Assembly: GCA_964058805.1 (NCBI GenBank)
Contig: CAXKVV010000115.1
Location: 1-64,000, forward strand
From: Schoenoplectus triqueter
Lineage: Eukaryota > Streptophyta > Magnoliopsida > Poales > Cyperaceae
Length of the DNA stretch: 64,000 bases
Direction: 5' to 3'
Shown here piece after piece: positions 26,268-39,300 of this stretch. A program made the position numbers and the translations under genes. Below the pieces are notes generated by a model. It worked only from the letters and a program-made list of their open reading frames with translations. It had not been told where the DNA came from and searched no databases. The stretch's first letter is position 1. Every line of letters starts with the position of its first letter.

Positions 26268-27333
26268 CCTATTTGATTTGTCCTTTTCAATGACACCAAC
26301 GAAAGTAAAATGTTATGTAAATTTTTTCGAGAATCAAAGTGTAAGTAATTGACAAGGCGAGAAGTAGAATTAGTTCGATTTTGCCTTTTGGAATTAAGTA
26401 CTGAAAATAAGAAACAAAATGAAACAATTTGGATTTTGGAAAACGCTGATAAAATTTGTTTACGCCCATCCGTCTGCATTACGATTTGAAGGTATCGAGA
26501 ATGGAAGTGGGGGAGGTATAAAGGCTTTTGAATTAAAAAGTGGGTTCAAAGTTTTCTGAAGCCGTTGACTTTGTATTGATATTCATACTTATAATAAATT
26601 CTAAATTTGAGATTTATATTTTTAGTAATTATTACAAATCTCAATACAAAATTAATGATTCTAGAAAATTTTAAAATTATTTTTTAGTTCAAAGATCTTT
26701 GTACCTCCCTCACATTCATCGAGAATAAACATGATATACCGTTCAAATCCGGGAATTTCATTCCAGGTAACATGATTTCCAGGCATTCTATTATTTCCAT
26801 TTTCTGGGCATCAGCGAGACAGCGACCAACCGAACGGCCCCTTGTTGGGCTTGCACTGAAAACAAAGACGCGGGCTTTCACTTTGAATTTCGTTTCTCTT
26901 TGTGCCGATTGAAATTCCAGTGTTCAGAAAAGCGCGAAGTTGAAAAGCAAAAAATTAGACCGCGTCTTCAAAACCCTAAACCCCATGTTTCATTCTCTTT
27001 CCAAAAAGAATCTATCCATGCATTATCCAATTGCTAATTACTGTTAGGATTCATCGATTGAGGGAGTTTTTACGCTGACCTAATTGGGATTCGACTTATT
27101 TGACAAATTATCCAATTTATCACTAGATCACTAACCTAGGGTTCGCACAAACTCAAAAAAGGAGACGAAATCCACTGAACGGAAGGAAAGGAAAGGGTTT
27201 TAATCTCATTACCCTGAAAAGAGAATACAAATGCGGTATTTCCTCTTCTTTTATCTTGATCGCCTCTGATTCCGATCAGGGGTAACACTTCTTTCTTCTA
27301 TTTATGTTCGAGATTCGAATCTTTAGCTAATTT
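26268..27333 (+). promoter_or_regulatory. SMC4 upstream region and 5' leader
   Basis: A telobox-like aaaccctaaacccc lies at 26971-26984; such sites are common in promoters of plant cell-cycle and translation genes. Two AACGG cores (26833 and 27178) recall the mitosis-specific activator element, but each has mismatches outside the core. A near-E2F gcgcgaag lies near 26931. No convincing TATA box. If transcribed unspliced, the leader contains two short upstream ORFs: 27231-27269 (13 codons including stop) and 27304-27330 (9 codons including stop), the latter ending 3 bases before the main ATG. A minus-strand open frame at 26684-26881 has no recognisable content. Confidence 0.45.
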
Positions 27334-30300
27334 ATGGGAGAAGAAACAATGGAGATCGATGGCGGTGGAGAGAAAAGAGGCTGCTCGTCTCCACTTTCTC
27401 CAGCTTCAGCAAGGAAAAAAGTGCCGAGGTTGTTCATCAAGGAAATGGTCCTAAGAAACTTCAAATCCTATGCGGGAGAGCAGCGTATTGGTCCCTTTCA
27501 CAAGGTAATACTTCAATTCAACCTTCGCATTTGTGCAGTGAGCGTTCTTGTTGTTAGGCCAACGAAATAATTTGATTTTATTGAGTGGGCATTGGTTTAA
27601 TAAATTTTAGCTCGAATTTATTTCTTTAATACATGAGAGTAACAGTGGAACTCTTCTGAAGTTACAGACTCTTCTTTCTGAAAATGGGGACCGGCATGCA
27701 AAATATTGTTAGCTGTTATTAATGCTTTAGAAGTTCTAAATCGATTCCCAAATGGAAAAGAGGAGTAAATTAATGCAAAATTAATAATTTTCAGTTGTGA
27801 ATAGTTGGAGGGAATACATAATTAAGGAATAACTTTACAGTAATCCAAAGTTCTCTGAGGATTGCAAATAAAGGTGTCAAATTCAGTTGCAGCACACTTT
27901 TCTATTATGATAATTTAGATAATATATGTACAGCAATTTTATCTTTTGTAGAGCTTCTCTGCTGTTGTGGGCCCCAATGGAAGTGGAAAGAGCAATGTTA
28001 TTGATGCCATGCTCTTTGTTTTTGGAAAACGTGCCAAACAGGTAACTTTTCTATTTCTATTATTACAGTATATAATGGTTGCAAAAAGCAATTGGTTAAT
28101 GTTTTCTGTTCTATTATTCCTTGTAGATGCGTCTGAACAAAGTGTCTGAGCTGATACACAACTCTACAAACCACCAGAATCTGGACAGTGCTGGTGTATC
28201 TGTGCATTTTCAAGAAATTGTTGATCTGGTACGTCTATTCATATATTTTCTCTCTATACATAATGCTCCATTGAGTACGAACACTTTTTGCACTGCCAGA
28301 ATGTTGGAGGCTGGCAGCAGTTGGTGTGACATTGTGTTTCCTTGTAAAACGGATAACTTCCTAACTTTCTGGTTTACCAATACTGATGCAGAGAGTACAT
28401 ACATATATCAATAACATTCATTATGCCTTGGGAACTTATTTTCTCTCAGACATTTCTGCCTTTCAATATTTTCTTCACAAGAAATCATTGTTTTATTGGG
28501 GTTAAGCTTGATAGGGGAGCAAGGGTTTAGCTGAGAGTCCAATTTTGGAGGAGAAAATGATTTTTCCTGGCCCCCAGGATGGTGTCTAAGTTGGTTGCTT
28601 TTATTTTGGGATTATTTAATTAATGGCATAGTGGTCCTCTTCTTTAACCATTCTCTGGACAATCTTACTGTGCTCATCTCAACTAGAGTTATCTTGGGTG
28701 TCATTTGCAAATCGTGATAAACTATTTGGGCATTTTACAAAAATCCCATGAAATTTATCTTTTATTTTGTCACATTTGTTTCAGGATGATGGGTCATATG
28801 AGGCTGTACCAGGAAGTGATTTTTCAATTACAAGGGTTGCATTTAGGGATAATTCCTCAAAATACTACATCAATAACCGTGCAAGCAACTTCACTGAAGT
28901 AACGAAGAAGCTCAAAGGAAAGGGAGTTGACCTAGACAACAACCGTTTTCTCATCCTTCAGGTATGAAAAAAAATACTGCAGATTACTTCATGCCTTTAT
29001 GATTTATGAATCCCATAAAATATAATGACAGAAAGGAAACTTACCACATCCTTCACTCATAAACATGGAAACTATTACATACTGTGTGCTAATATTTCTT
29101 TGCCTCAATTTATTCAGGCTCTTTAAAAAAGATCCTGGGCAATCAGTGTAGATATCTTTCCCGTTTTCTATGAAGTATGCTTCAGTTTGTTTTCTGCACC
29201 TGTTAGTATGGATGATATTGAGATTTAGTCTATCATTATCTTCCAATATAATAGGACCGGCAATCTTCTTATTAGGTAACAAATGTTTTTTTTTGAAGAA
29301 TATAAAAGGAATATCTAAGTACCTTTTATGTTGATTGGAAACATTGCAGGGGGAGGTTGAGCAGATATCATTAATGAAACCAAAAGCTCAGGGGCCTCAT
29401 GATGAAGGATTTTTGGAATACTTGGAAGATATCATTGGCACAAACCAATATGTTGAGAAGATTGATGAAGCTTTCAAACAGTGAGTAAAATGTCTAAATG
29501 TATTTCACTCTCGGGAATGGTTGTTTTTATTTGGTCCATGGATGCACATCTGAAAATTATACTAATCAGCATGAACCTAAAATATCAGGCTCGAGGTTCT
29601 TAATGAAAAGCGATCAGCAGCTGTCCAAATGGTAAAGCTTGCTGAGAAGGAAAGAGATAGTTTAGAGGTATTCTCATTCAAACTTTTGTTTTATTAATGT
29701 TAAGGTTACCATCATACTCTGTTATCAGGCCTAGAATAGTAAATTTTGAACTCGTTTACCTGTCTTGCTGATTATCACAAACATTAGTTCAATGACGCTT
29801 TTAAGAAATATTAAGGGGGGGAATAATTTCATATTTAATTCTGCAAAACTGGTTATTTAAACCAATAAAAGATATTTTTTTGCCGAAGGAAAACAAATAT
29901 CATGCACGGGTCCTTCATCTTTTGTTTTGAAAAGGCTTCTATAAGGAGAGTATGCATGATATTTTCTATGTTCTACTTCGACATCTGAGATATTTTCAAT
30001 TTTTCTTCTGTAACAGTACCTCTCCTGAGAACCAGCTTCTATTGGTATTTCATTTTCATGCTTTTTCTTTTTTTTGAAGAGTGTGAAAGATGAAGCGGAG
30101 GCTTATATGCTTAAAGAATTGTTAAGCTTAAAATGGCAAGAGAAGGCTACCAATTTAGCATCTGATGATGCAGGCAACCAAGTTGTTCAGCTCCAACAGA
30201 ATGTTGACAGAATGGAGGCGACCCGCAACATTGAAAGGTAATTATACCAGATCCAACTACAGGTCTTTCTCACTTGTAAGTCACATGATTGATAGAGGAT

Positions 30301-33300
30301 AGCTACTCCCTTAGGGAGCATAAGCAATTTCTTGACTTTTCACTCTCAACTTTCTTGGAAAAAAAAGGCTGGCCTTAGTAGCTTATAAACGTGTACACAT
30401 ATTCTCACAAAAGGACAAATGGAGAGGAGTGCCACTTAGCAGAAAAGCTTACAAATACTCATAAATATTTTCTATCAATTTATTATTACAATATATTATT
30501 TGCATTATATAAGAATGAACTATTACTGAATTATATATGAATCACACATTTTGCATCTTGCTGAATGATTCCTGACTTAGGTTGTTATTATGATCTGGAT
30601 CACCTGGTCATCTGACTCGCCATGTTGGTTGAGATTGGGTGACAAATCACACATTGTCAAATCTCAGGGCCTGTTCGTTTGCAACCTAGGAAGATGGGAT
30701 TAGGGATTCCAAGCTTATGGGGGGAGTTATTCCCAGACCCGCCCGGCAGTAAAAAAATTCAGATGTGGGTTGGGTGAATATCCCCATTTAAACTCACCAA
30801 CTCAATACAAATCATTGGGAAAAGAACTAAGAAGTCTGACCTAATTATTTTTTCCCACCTTCCTTGGGAACCCACTATTTAATATTATTGGAACCCACAC
30901 CCATTTGTTTCCAATCCCATGAAACATGGGATTGCCGAAAAGGCCCTGAATGTAATTTGAAATATATCTGCATTACTGGGTCTGTTCATAGCCTTTTTAG
31001 TTTTTGTGCATGTGCTTGTGTGCATGTACATGTGTAATGAAAATGATCATTCTAATAGGAATTTACCTTTCTAAAAATAAGTTGCATTTGGGCTGGTGAA
31101 ACCTGATACATGCTAGTGCATCAAGAAACCCTGACCAGAAACTGACCTAATAATCAACATGTGCGCAATTGACCTCGTCAGACCAGGTGATATACTTGCT
31201 ACCCCCAACTGGCATAAAGTTTTTGTATTGGTCCATTATGCACCTTTTTTCTTCCAGCAGGGTAATATATCTGGTTCAATTGTGTTATTTTGTAAGGCTA
31301 CATTTTCATCAATGTACTTTGATTCTCAGAGAGAAGATTCAGCAACATAACATTGAGTTGAAGGAGTTAGAAACTCTTTATGACAAGCATATGAAGAGAC
31401 AGGAGGTACTTTTTAACGGACTGTTTCTCTTTCTATTTTTTGAACTCTACAATGGTATTTGTTTTTATTTATTTTATTTTATCAATGGTTTAGGTTCTTG
31501 AGAAAGAAATGACTCAATGCAAGGAAGATTGTAAGGTATATGAGAAGAAAGAGGTGGAGCATGTTGAGAAGGAAAAGCATCTGAAGCAAAAACTGAAAAA
31601 ACTCGAGGATAAAATTGAAAAAGTATGCTTTTTTAGTTTTTATTCATTCTGAAATTTTGATATATCATCTTTGAAGCAACTATAGTGACGTGCTGGTTGC
31701 TAACTGGTCTTGTGATGTACCTCCTCTCTTATAATTTTATCTCTTTATTTGTTCCTTCTTTAGTGGGAATAAAATGAACAAGGTGGCGTTCTCATAATGG
31801 GTACCTGGTATCTTTCCATATTTGCAAATAAGGCTGAACATATCTCATTCTTGTTATCATGACCAAAGCCAACTCCTACTGCTAAGTCTTAATTGACCAC
31901 CTGTGTGACAAAGCCTACTCGTTGGGAGTGACTAAGTTGCACTTCACTTACCAGTGAGTGAGCCAACTTCATGACCAGTTGATAAAAGATTAAGACTAGT
32001 TTTTGAACTTCATTTTTTTTTCAGTACAAATTGGAATTCAGGGAAAGATATCTCATTAAAGTTAGGCAATTGTGTGCATATTTTCTATTTCATAATCAAG
32101 TATTGAAGTGTTTTATGTAATGTGTACCAATGATGTAACCGGCAATAGTAAAATTATGTATTATGCAAAAAATGTAAAATCTATAGAAATAATAAATCCT
32201 TCCACAAGTAATCCTAAAATTTGGCAATCCTTCCATAAGTTATCCTAAATTTTGGCTTCGAAAAAGGTCTTTTAACTTGCAAGAATCTATTTACAGGACA
32301 CATCAAAGATAAATGGCTCAACAAAAGAAATTGAAGAGTCATCAGGTCTAATACCGAAATTAAAAGAGGAAATACCGAAGTTGGAAGAGCTCTTAGTCAA
32401 GGAAGAAGAGATATTGGAAGAAATAAAAAAGAGTGCTTTAGGTATATTCTAGACATGCTTTCTTTTTTGATTGAAATAATTTTTTTGTCACTTATCTTAT
32501 ATCATGTATATGACAGACTCATCATATTCACAAATATAGATGAGACTGAGAAGCTTCGTGCTGAACTAGCTGTAGTGCGGAAGGAATTGGAGCCATGGGA
32601 AAAGCAGTTAATTGAGCATAAGGGGAAGCTTGATGTTGCTATGGGTGAAAAGAAATTGTTGGAAGACAAGGTATACAATTTTATGTATATCAAGAACCAT
32701 TTTAAATGACAACTGAGCAACCGTGATTATCAAAATTGCAAAAAGCTAAATTGTCATAACGTCCTTAAAGGCTTAAAGTGTAGATTGGTCTGCATCAGAT
32801 TTGGTGCAATTTGGAAATTATTTGATCAATGATAAAGTTCTGATAAAACTAAATTGTTAATTCTCAAAACTGCTCGATGGAAGCAATTTTCAAATTGCAC
32901 CAAATATGATACACAAGCTGTCTAAACTACGTAGCACATATCTGTGATTTTATGTCTTTGATTTTGATAATGGTTTATTCAGTTCTCTTGATTGTGCTTT
33001 TCATAGAACGTTGCATTTGTATCTTTAGCTTTCCTTGTTGATGCAAAATTCTTCTATGTATTGCTATTCATTACAATCAGTATAAGCAGCCAGCATTTTT
33101 TGGTTGTTTTACAACATTAACTTAGCATTCACATCTGTTGCAAAATTTAGCGAAGTTTACAACTTTTACTTTTTTTTTTCATTTTGTAAAAGCATTATTT
33201 TGTTGCAAAAACTGTACGGGGTCTGTTTCGCACTTCAACCCACCATAATAACAATCTAAGCTTTTCATGCAAATGTGAAAATCTTGTTTTGTGGTGGGAT

Positions 33301-36300
33301 GGTGGAGTACTTATATAGGAATTACATATTTTATTTCTTTCATTGTGCTGACTTATTTTAATATTTTCTATTTTTCATATGTTTTGCTCAGCATCAAAAA
33401 GCTCATGCAGAATATGTCAATGCAAAAGAAGAAATGGAAACAATAAACAATCGAATAAGTTCACGGAACAAAGAAATGGTAGAGAATAAATCTAAAATCG
33501 AGCAATTGAGGACCGAGAAAGAAGAATATGAACAAAAGGAAAAGGTACAATATTTTCTCTGTGTTTTGTATCTTGTCACGAGGAATTAGTAACTCTTTTT
33601 CCAAAAGTACTTACCCTAAACTTGTCAAGGAGGCTTAAACTAACAGGATATTGCTGGAACATCCATAAAGCATGAAATCTTGGTATGCTCACTTGAATTG
33701 AGTTGTAAACACACCTGCAATTGTCTCACAGGAATGTTTGAAGGAAGAAGAGTTACTAATTCCTCGTGAGCAAGCAGCTAGACAAAAGGTTGCTGAGATG
33801 AAAGTTGCACAAGAATCTGAGAAGAGCCAAGGGAGTGTTCTAAAGGCAATAATGCAAGCTAAAGATTCAAAAGAAATCGAAGGGATTCATGGTCGTCTTG
33901 GTGACTTGGGCGCAATTGATGGTATCATGCTTACATTGTTTTCTCTTTTGGGCGTGTGATGTGTTATGCCTCTATTTCATACCTGCCTTTCAAGTTAACT
34001 TCCTACTTTTGCTATTTCATAGGGTGCCATTTACATTGCCTTTTTCCCTCAAAATTCATCTCTATGTAGTTATAGTCGCAGCCAACTTGTGGCAGAACTA
34101 GCTGGCTGCTGGTTGCATCCAATTGTTGTAATCTCATTTTGCATTCCTTTTAATTCTTTTTTTTTTGCTTTGTTTTTTGAACTTCATCAAGGGTTGTTTC
34201 AGAGAAAAAAATGTGTGTTGAACATTAAGAAAGACATCTGATAAAAGTATATAGCTAAATTGAATAGTTCAATGCTATACCTTACCAGGGGTTTCCCTAG
34301 CCTAATTATTTTCACTCAGCATCTTGTCATCTGCACTCTGGCAATATGATTTTGTTTTCTTTCTAGCAAAGTATGATGTGGCTATATCTACGGCATGTGG
34401 AGGCCTCGATTATATTTTGGTTGAAACAACAGCTGCTGCACAGGCTTGTGTTGATTTGCTTCGAAGAAAGAATCTTGGGATTGCTACTTTCATGATATTG
34501 GTTTATACTTTTCTTCCTTATTTTGACATGTTCTATTTGTTTACAGTCCAGTCTTAATATACACAATTATGGCCTTCTAATTTACATTGCATGATGATTT
34601 TTGAACTCAAAATCTCATTGCCATTTACTTAAATATTTTACTTTTGTATATTGTAATCTAGGAGAAACAAAAGGAGCATATGCATAGAATGAGGGAAGCA
34701 GTGCAAACACCAGAGGGGGTTCCACGCCTTTTTGACCTGGTAACAGTAAAAAATGAGAGGTTCAAGTTGGCCTTTTTTGCAGCCTTGGGTAATACAGTAG
34801 TAGCAAACAATCTTGATCAGGTAATTCTCACATCTTCTTTTGACTTCTACCCTCTATTTTAGCCATCATCAAAAGACATGCCTTGGGAAATTCAAAAGAA
34901 TCACCACACCCCTCTGCGGACATGAAATTGTCCTGTGTACGGTGTACCTCCAAAAAACATGCTGCTAGCCCGTGAGCTTAAAAGATACTCCCTAGTCCCT
35001 ACGGGGTCTCTCTCAAAAAAAAAAAGCTTAAAAGATACTGTGCAGCCTACCGGCAATTTGGTTAAAACTGAAAAAAAAGATGCTGTGAGCCTGTGACTCT
35101 CTTTGCACAACTTACTTTTTTTTATGTAAATAAGGCAACTTGTTTCTCCAGCAAGGTCATATTTGATTTCTTCCATGTTGTTGGTCGGTATTTATTTTTC
35201 TGTCATTAAGATACTTGGGTTCTGTTATGAAGGAGGCTTTACTGTAAACCTTATGCCAGTATTTAGTAAATATTGCGTTACTGTTATATTGGTGTCAATA
35301 TGGTAACTTTGCTTCTACTCAGAATTTTGCAAAGAACAAGCAAATACTGTCAAATAAAATGACCTCTGATACCTAAGTTCATCAAGAACTAATATCCCAT
35401 GGAACCCTGATTTCTCCTATGTTTCTCCTCAAAGGCTACCAGAATAGCTTATGGCGGCAATAAAGAATTCAGGCGAGTAGTAACACTCGATGGAGCGCTA
35501 TTTGAGAAATCTGGCACCATGAGTGGAGGAGGCGGTAAGCCTCGTGGAGGCAAGATGGGGACATCTATCAAGGATAGCATCTCACCTGAAGTTCTCTCTT
35601 CAGCTGAACATGAGCTGGAGATGCTAGAAAGCAAGTGCAGAGGTCTTCGTCAGAGTGTTAATGAAGCCAGGTGTCACTACCAGGCTGCTGAAGCTGGCTG
35701 CGCCCGCATAGAGTTGGAGGTCGAGAAATGTAATAAAGAGGTACCTCTTCCTCGTGCATTCAGCTTTTAAAGCTTTTACTGCTTTTTCAGCCTTTTCAGT
35801 TCTTTTTCTTCGTTTTCTATTCTCTTACAAAAACAAGCCATTATTTTATTATAAGGTTTTGGCTGATCTTAACCTCAAATTCCGTGGTCTCATCTTCACA
35901 ATGAATTAGAACTGTTGCTCAGTTATGATCTGCTGCATGACTTGTGTATATTATGTTGCAGCATTGAATTCATTTAGTTTGTTTTATCCATGATTAAGAA
36001 GTTGAGCTATTTTTTTTGGCATATTGATTTTTCAACCATTTTGGCCTCTTGGTCTCATACAAAATAACTTCAGGAACTTAAAAAAAAGAATGTAAAACCA
36101 TATGTTTGAAGTAGATTATGCTAAACTGTTCCATTGTGCCTTTTGGATCATCCAACAAATTTATATTAAGCTCACATTTGTGAAATGTGAGCTTAAAGTT
36201 TGCCTTCGTACAGGCTATTTTATTGCATAAGTTGCACACCTGATAATTTTATATGTGCAAGAAAGCCACAATGGCAAAAAAATACTGATGTGTTAAACTT

Positions 36301-39300
36301 GTGATATTTATGTTAGGTTACATACTAAATAAAAAAAATGACATGGGGAAATCATCTGCAAGTGGCAGTACTGAAGATTTGTTTGCTAATTGCAAAGTTG
36401 AAGCATGAGCATTCATTCACTTTTAAATAAGATGAGATGACATGCATACATCCAGAAAAAAATATCTTATTGGGAATGGTGCTGCTTGTACCTGTCGAAC
36501 TCATTAAAAGTTGATGTTTTTTTATTGTTGATGTAGGTTAATAGCCTGAGTGAACAGTACACATACAAACAAAAACAACTCAACTCTTTAAAGGTTGCGG
36601 CAGAGCCAAAAGAGGATGAAATAAATCGGCTTGATGAACTAAAGATCGTTATCTCCACTGAGACAGCCGAGATACAAAAGCTCACTAAATGCTCCAGCAA
36701 ACTCAAGGACAAGGTAAGCATTGTTAAGAGAAGGCCTGAAACTTCTGTCTTTACCATAATACCCACTATCTCTCTGTTGTGGCAGAAGAGACAGTTTTCA
36801 AATGGCTAAAGGGTACTCCAATGTTCATCTTTGATGCCATAAAGAGTTTCTAGCTCCTTACAAAGTTACTATCATTGTTTCCTTTTATTATAAAGCAGAA
36901 GTTTTCATCTTTTTGAAAAATTCTGAGAATTGTTTACCTATAAAATTCCTCTTTTTAAAATCGTTCGAGTGTTTTGGAATGTAGTTCTGGCCCAGAGTAT
37001 CTGATGATCACCTCTTTATGTATTTATGTTACATTACTAGCCAGTTCAGGTATAGCTTACTGTGTGTACCTTCAACGTAGGGTTTATCTGATGCATGGTA
37101 CCAGACTCAGTATGGTAGCACACACTGTAAAAGTTGGTCTTTTACACTTTCTTATCTATCCATCATTGTTGTAGGCTACAGAACTTCAGCAAAAAATTGA
37201 AAACGTGGGTGGAGAGAGGCTAAAAAATCAGAAGCTAAAAGTGTCTGGCATTCAATCTGTAAGTAGATTAAGTTGTAGTTATTCTGATGCTCAATCTGGG
37301 AGTTTTTTAATTGCTATTTTTCTAATTGATGTTTTATTTTTTTCCAACCACTGAAACAAATTTTAACCATAGTTTAGTTTTATGCTGTGTATTTAATCTT
37401 CTTTGTTTTAAAGGAAGAAAGCCAAAGCTCTGCTAAAGTGAGGAAAATTATCATCGTATCAATAGAAATTAATATTGATTTTTGTCTTCGAGAATCTTTT
37501 GAAATGCAAGATAGCTAACTTAAATGGTCAACACTATCTGAAAAAGGGAAAGAATCATTGATAGCACATATATTGACATCATTACATCAGTTATATTACT
37601 AGAAGTTAATTTCAAATCTTAAATTAAAAAATTAAACTGCATGTGGTTTGATATGACACGGAGTTCTTGTTTACAGAAATGACAAAACTGAATAGGAAGT
37701 TTTGCAAAATAAGCCAAAATAGCTCTCTAATTACTATCTGTAATTCTTCTAATGTTGACAGGAAATTGACAAAACAAACACTGACATCAACCGGCACAGC
37801 GTTAAAATTACCACACTGGAAAAGTTGGTGGCAAAACTGACAAAAGGAGTGGAGGAATCAAAGAAAGAGAGAGACAAGTTGGCTGAGAGTAAAGAGAAAG
37901 CAATGTCAGACTTCAAGGATATACAGGAGATGGCTTTTACTGTTCAAGAAAAATATCATAAAACACAAGAGGTACTTTTTAGTTCTCTTTTACTGGGAAC
38001 ATTGATTGTCGAATCAGATCTTAATTTTAAGCATATTTTTTTTATTTAGATCAGATGCATGTGGATCCGTTGACATCCATTAATTAAAATAATATTGAAC
38101 TCCAACAATTAAAATGTAAGCTATGCTTTATACACATCATACACATGAAACTATATTAAATTTAATGCAAGTTTCACCATTTATTAATGAATTGAAATTT
38201 CTAATGGCCCTTTTGTAACATCATTTGATGATTGTCTAATTACATTCAAATTGGTTGGAAGCACAACCAATCTATAAGGCAATAACATGTTTATATCATT
38301 TTCCTATTAATTTTTTTAATGATTTGACATTCAAATCGGATGGTGTCAGATGATGAATGAACACAAAGTGGTGCTGGACAGAACAAAGGAAAAATTCAAT
38401 GAACTGAAGAAATCCATGCATGAGCTACGTGCAGCCGAAGTTAGTACATTTACTTCTGCCAAATATGTATTTATATTACAATATACTTTCCATTATGATA
38501 ATGATAGGTTTGGGCTATTGATACCAGTTAATTATAAATGGCATCTTTGTGTTCAAAATTCCTCCAAACAGAAAAAACGGTAGCTTTAACAACAATGCAG
38601 GCTTGATAGCAGGATATGCTTCTGTTTTGCTGGTATTTAATTATACATGACACATCTTTGTGTTGGGAAGTACAAGTCAGTTTTCAGCCACTGTTGAAGC
38701 CCTATTTACGTAGGGAATTAGGGACAGGCGCAGTGCGAAACTCAGAGATTGGAGAAATATACAGACTAATTCCTATATCATGCAATACAGGTTGATGCAG
38801 AGTTTAGATTGAAAGATCTGAAAAAGCAGGTGGACGAATGTAAGATGAAGGTAAAGGCTTTCTCTAAAAGGCTTGAGGATATAAACACTAACCTTGACAA
38901 GCACATGACACAGTATGTGAAATTTTCCTTTTCTATTAATTTATTTTCAGACATTTGTATTTTGCTATTATTGGACTTTGGAAGTTTCAACTGGACCATT
39001 TTAGAATATTTCCACATCTACTCTGGCAAATTCATAAAGGTGAAATGTCCTTAATCCGGCAGCTTAAGGATAATGTGAGGTTTATTCACACAAACTATCA
39101 CAAGTACCACCCACACAACCCCATCATTCCCATCTTATGCAAAAAGGCTCAATTTTGTCCCTACTTTTTCCTTGTTATATCTCTCAACTTAAATGGGGGG
39201 GGGGGGGGAGCAAGAAGTGATAGCTTCTGTTTGGTATATTTAAGAGTGCACAACAGATTACTTTTTTTGAGAAATTTTTCTTTCTTGGACCAAAGTGATC

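Noticed and set aside
26225..26881. Minus-strand open frames upstream of SMC4
   Set aside because: No recognisable domains, and they overlap a MITE remnant and the SMC4 promoter region.
26833..27182. MSA elements driving G2/M expression of SMC4
   Set aside because: Only the AACGG core matches at both sites; the flanks of the consensus do not, so I note them but do not call them sites.
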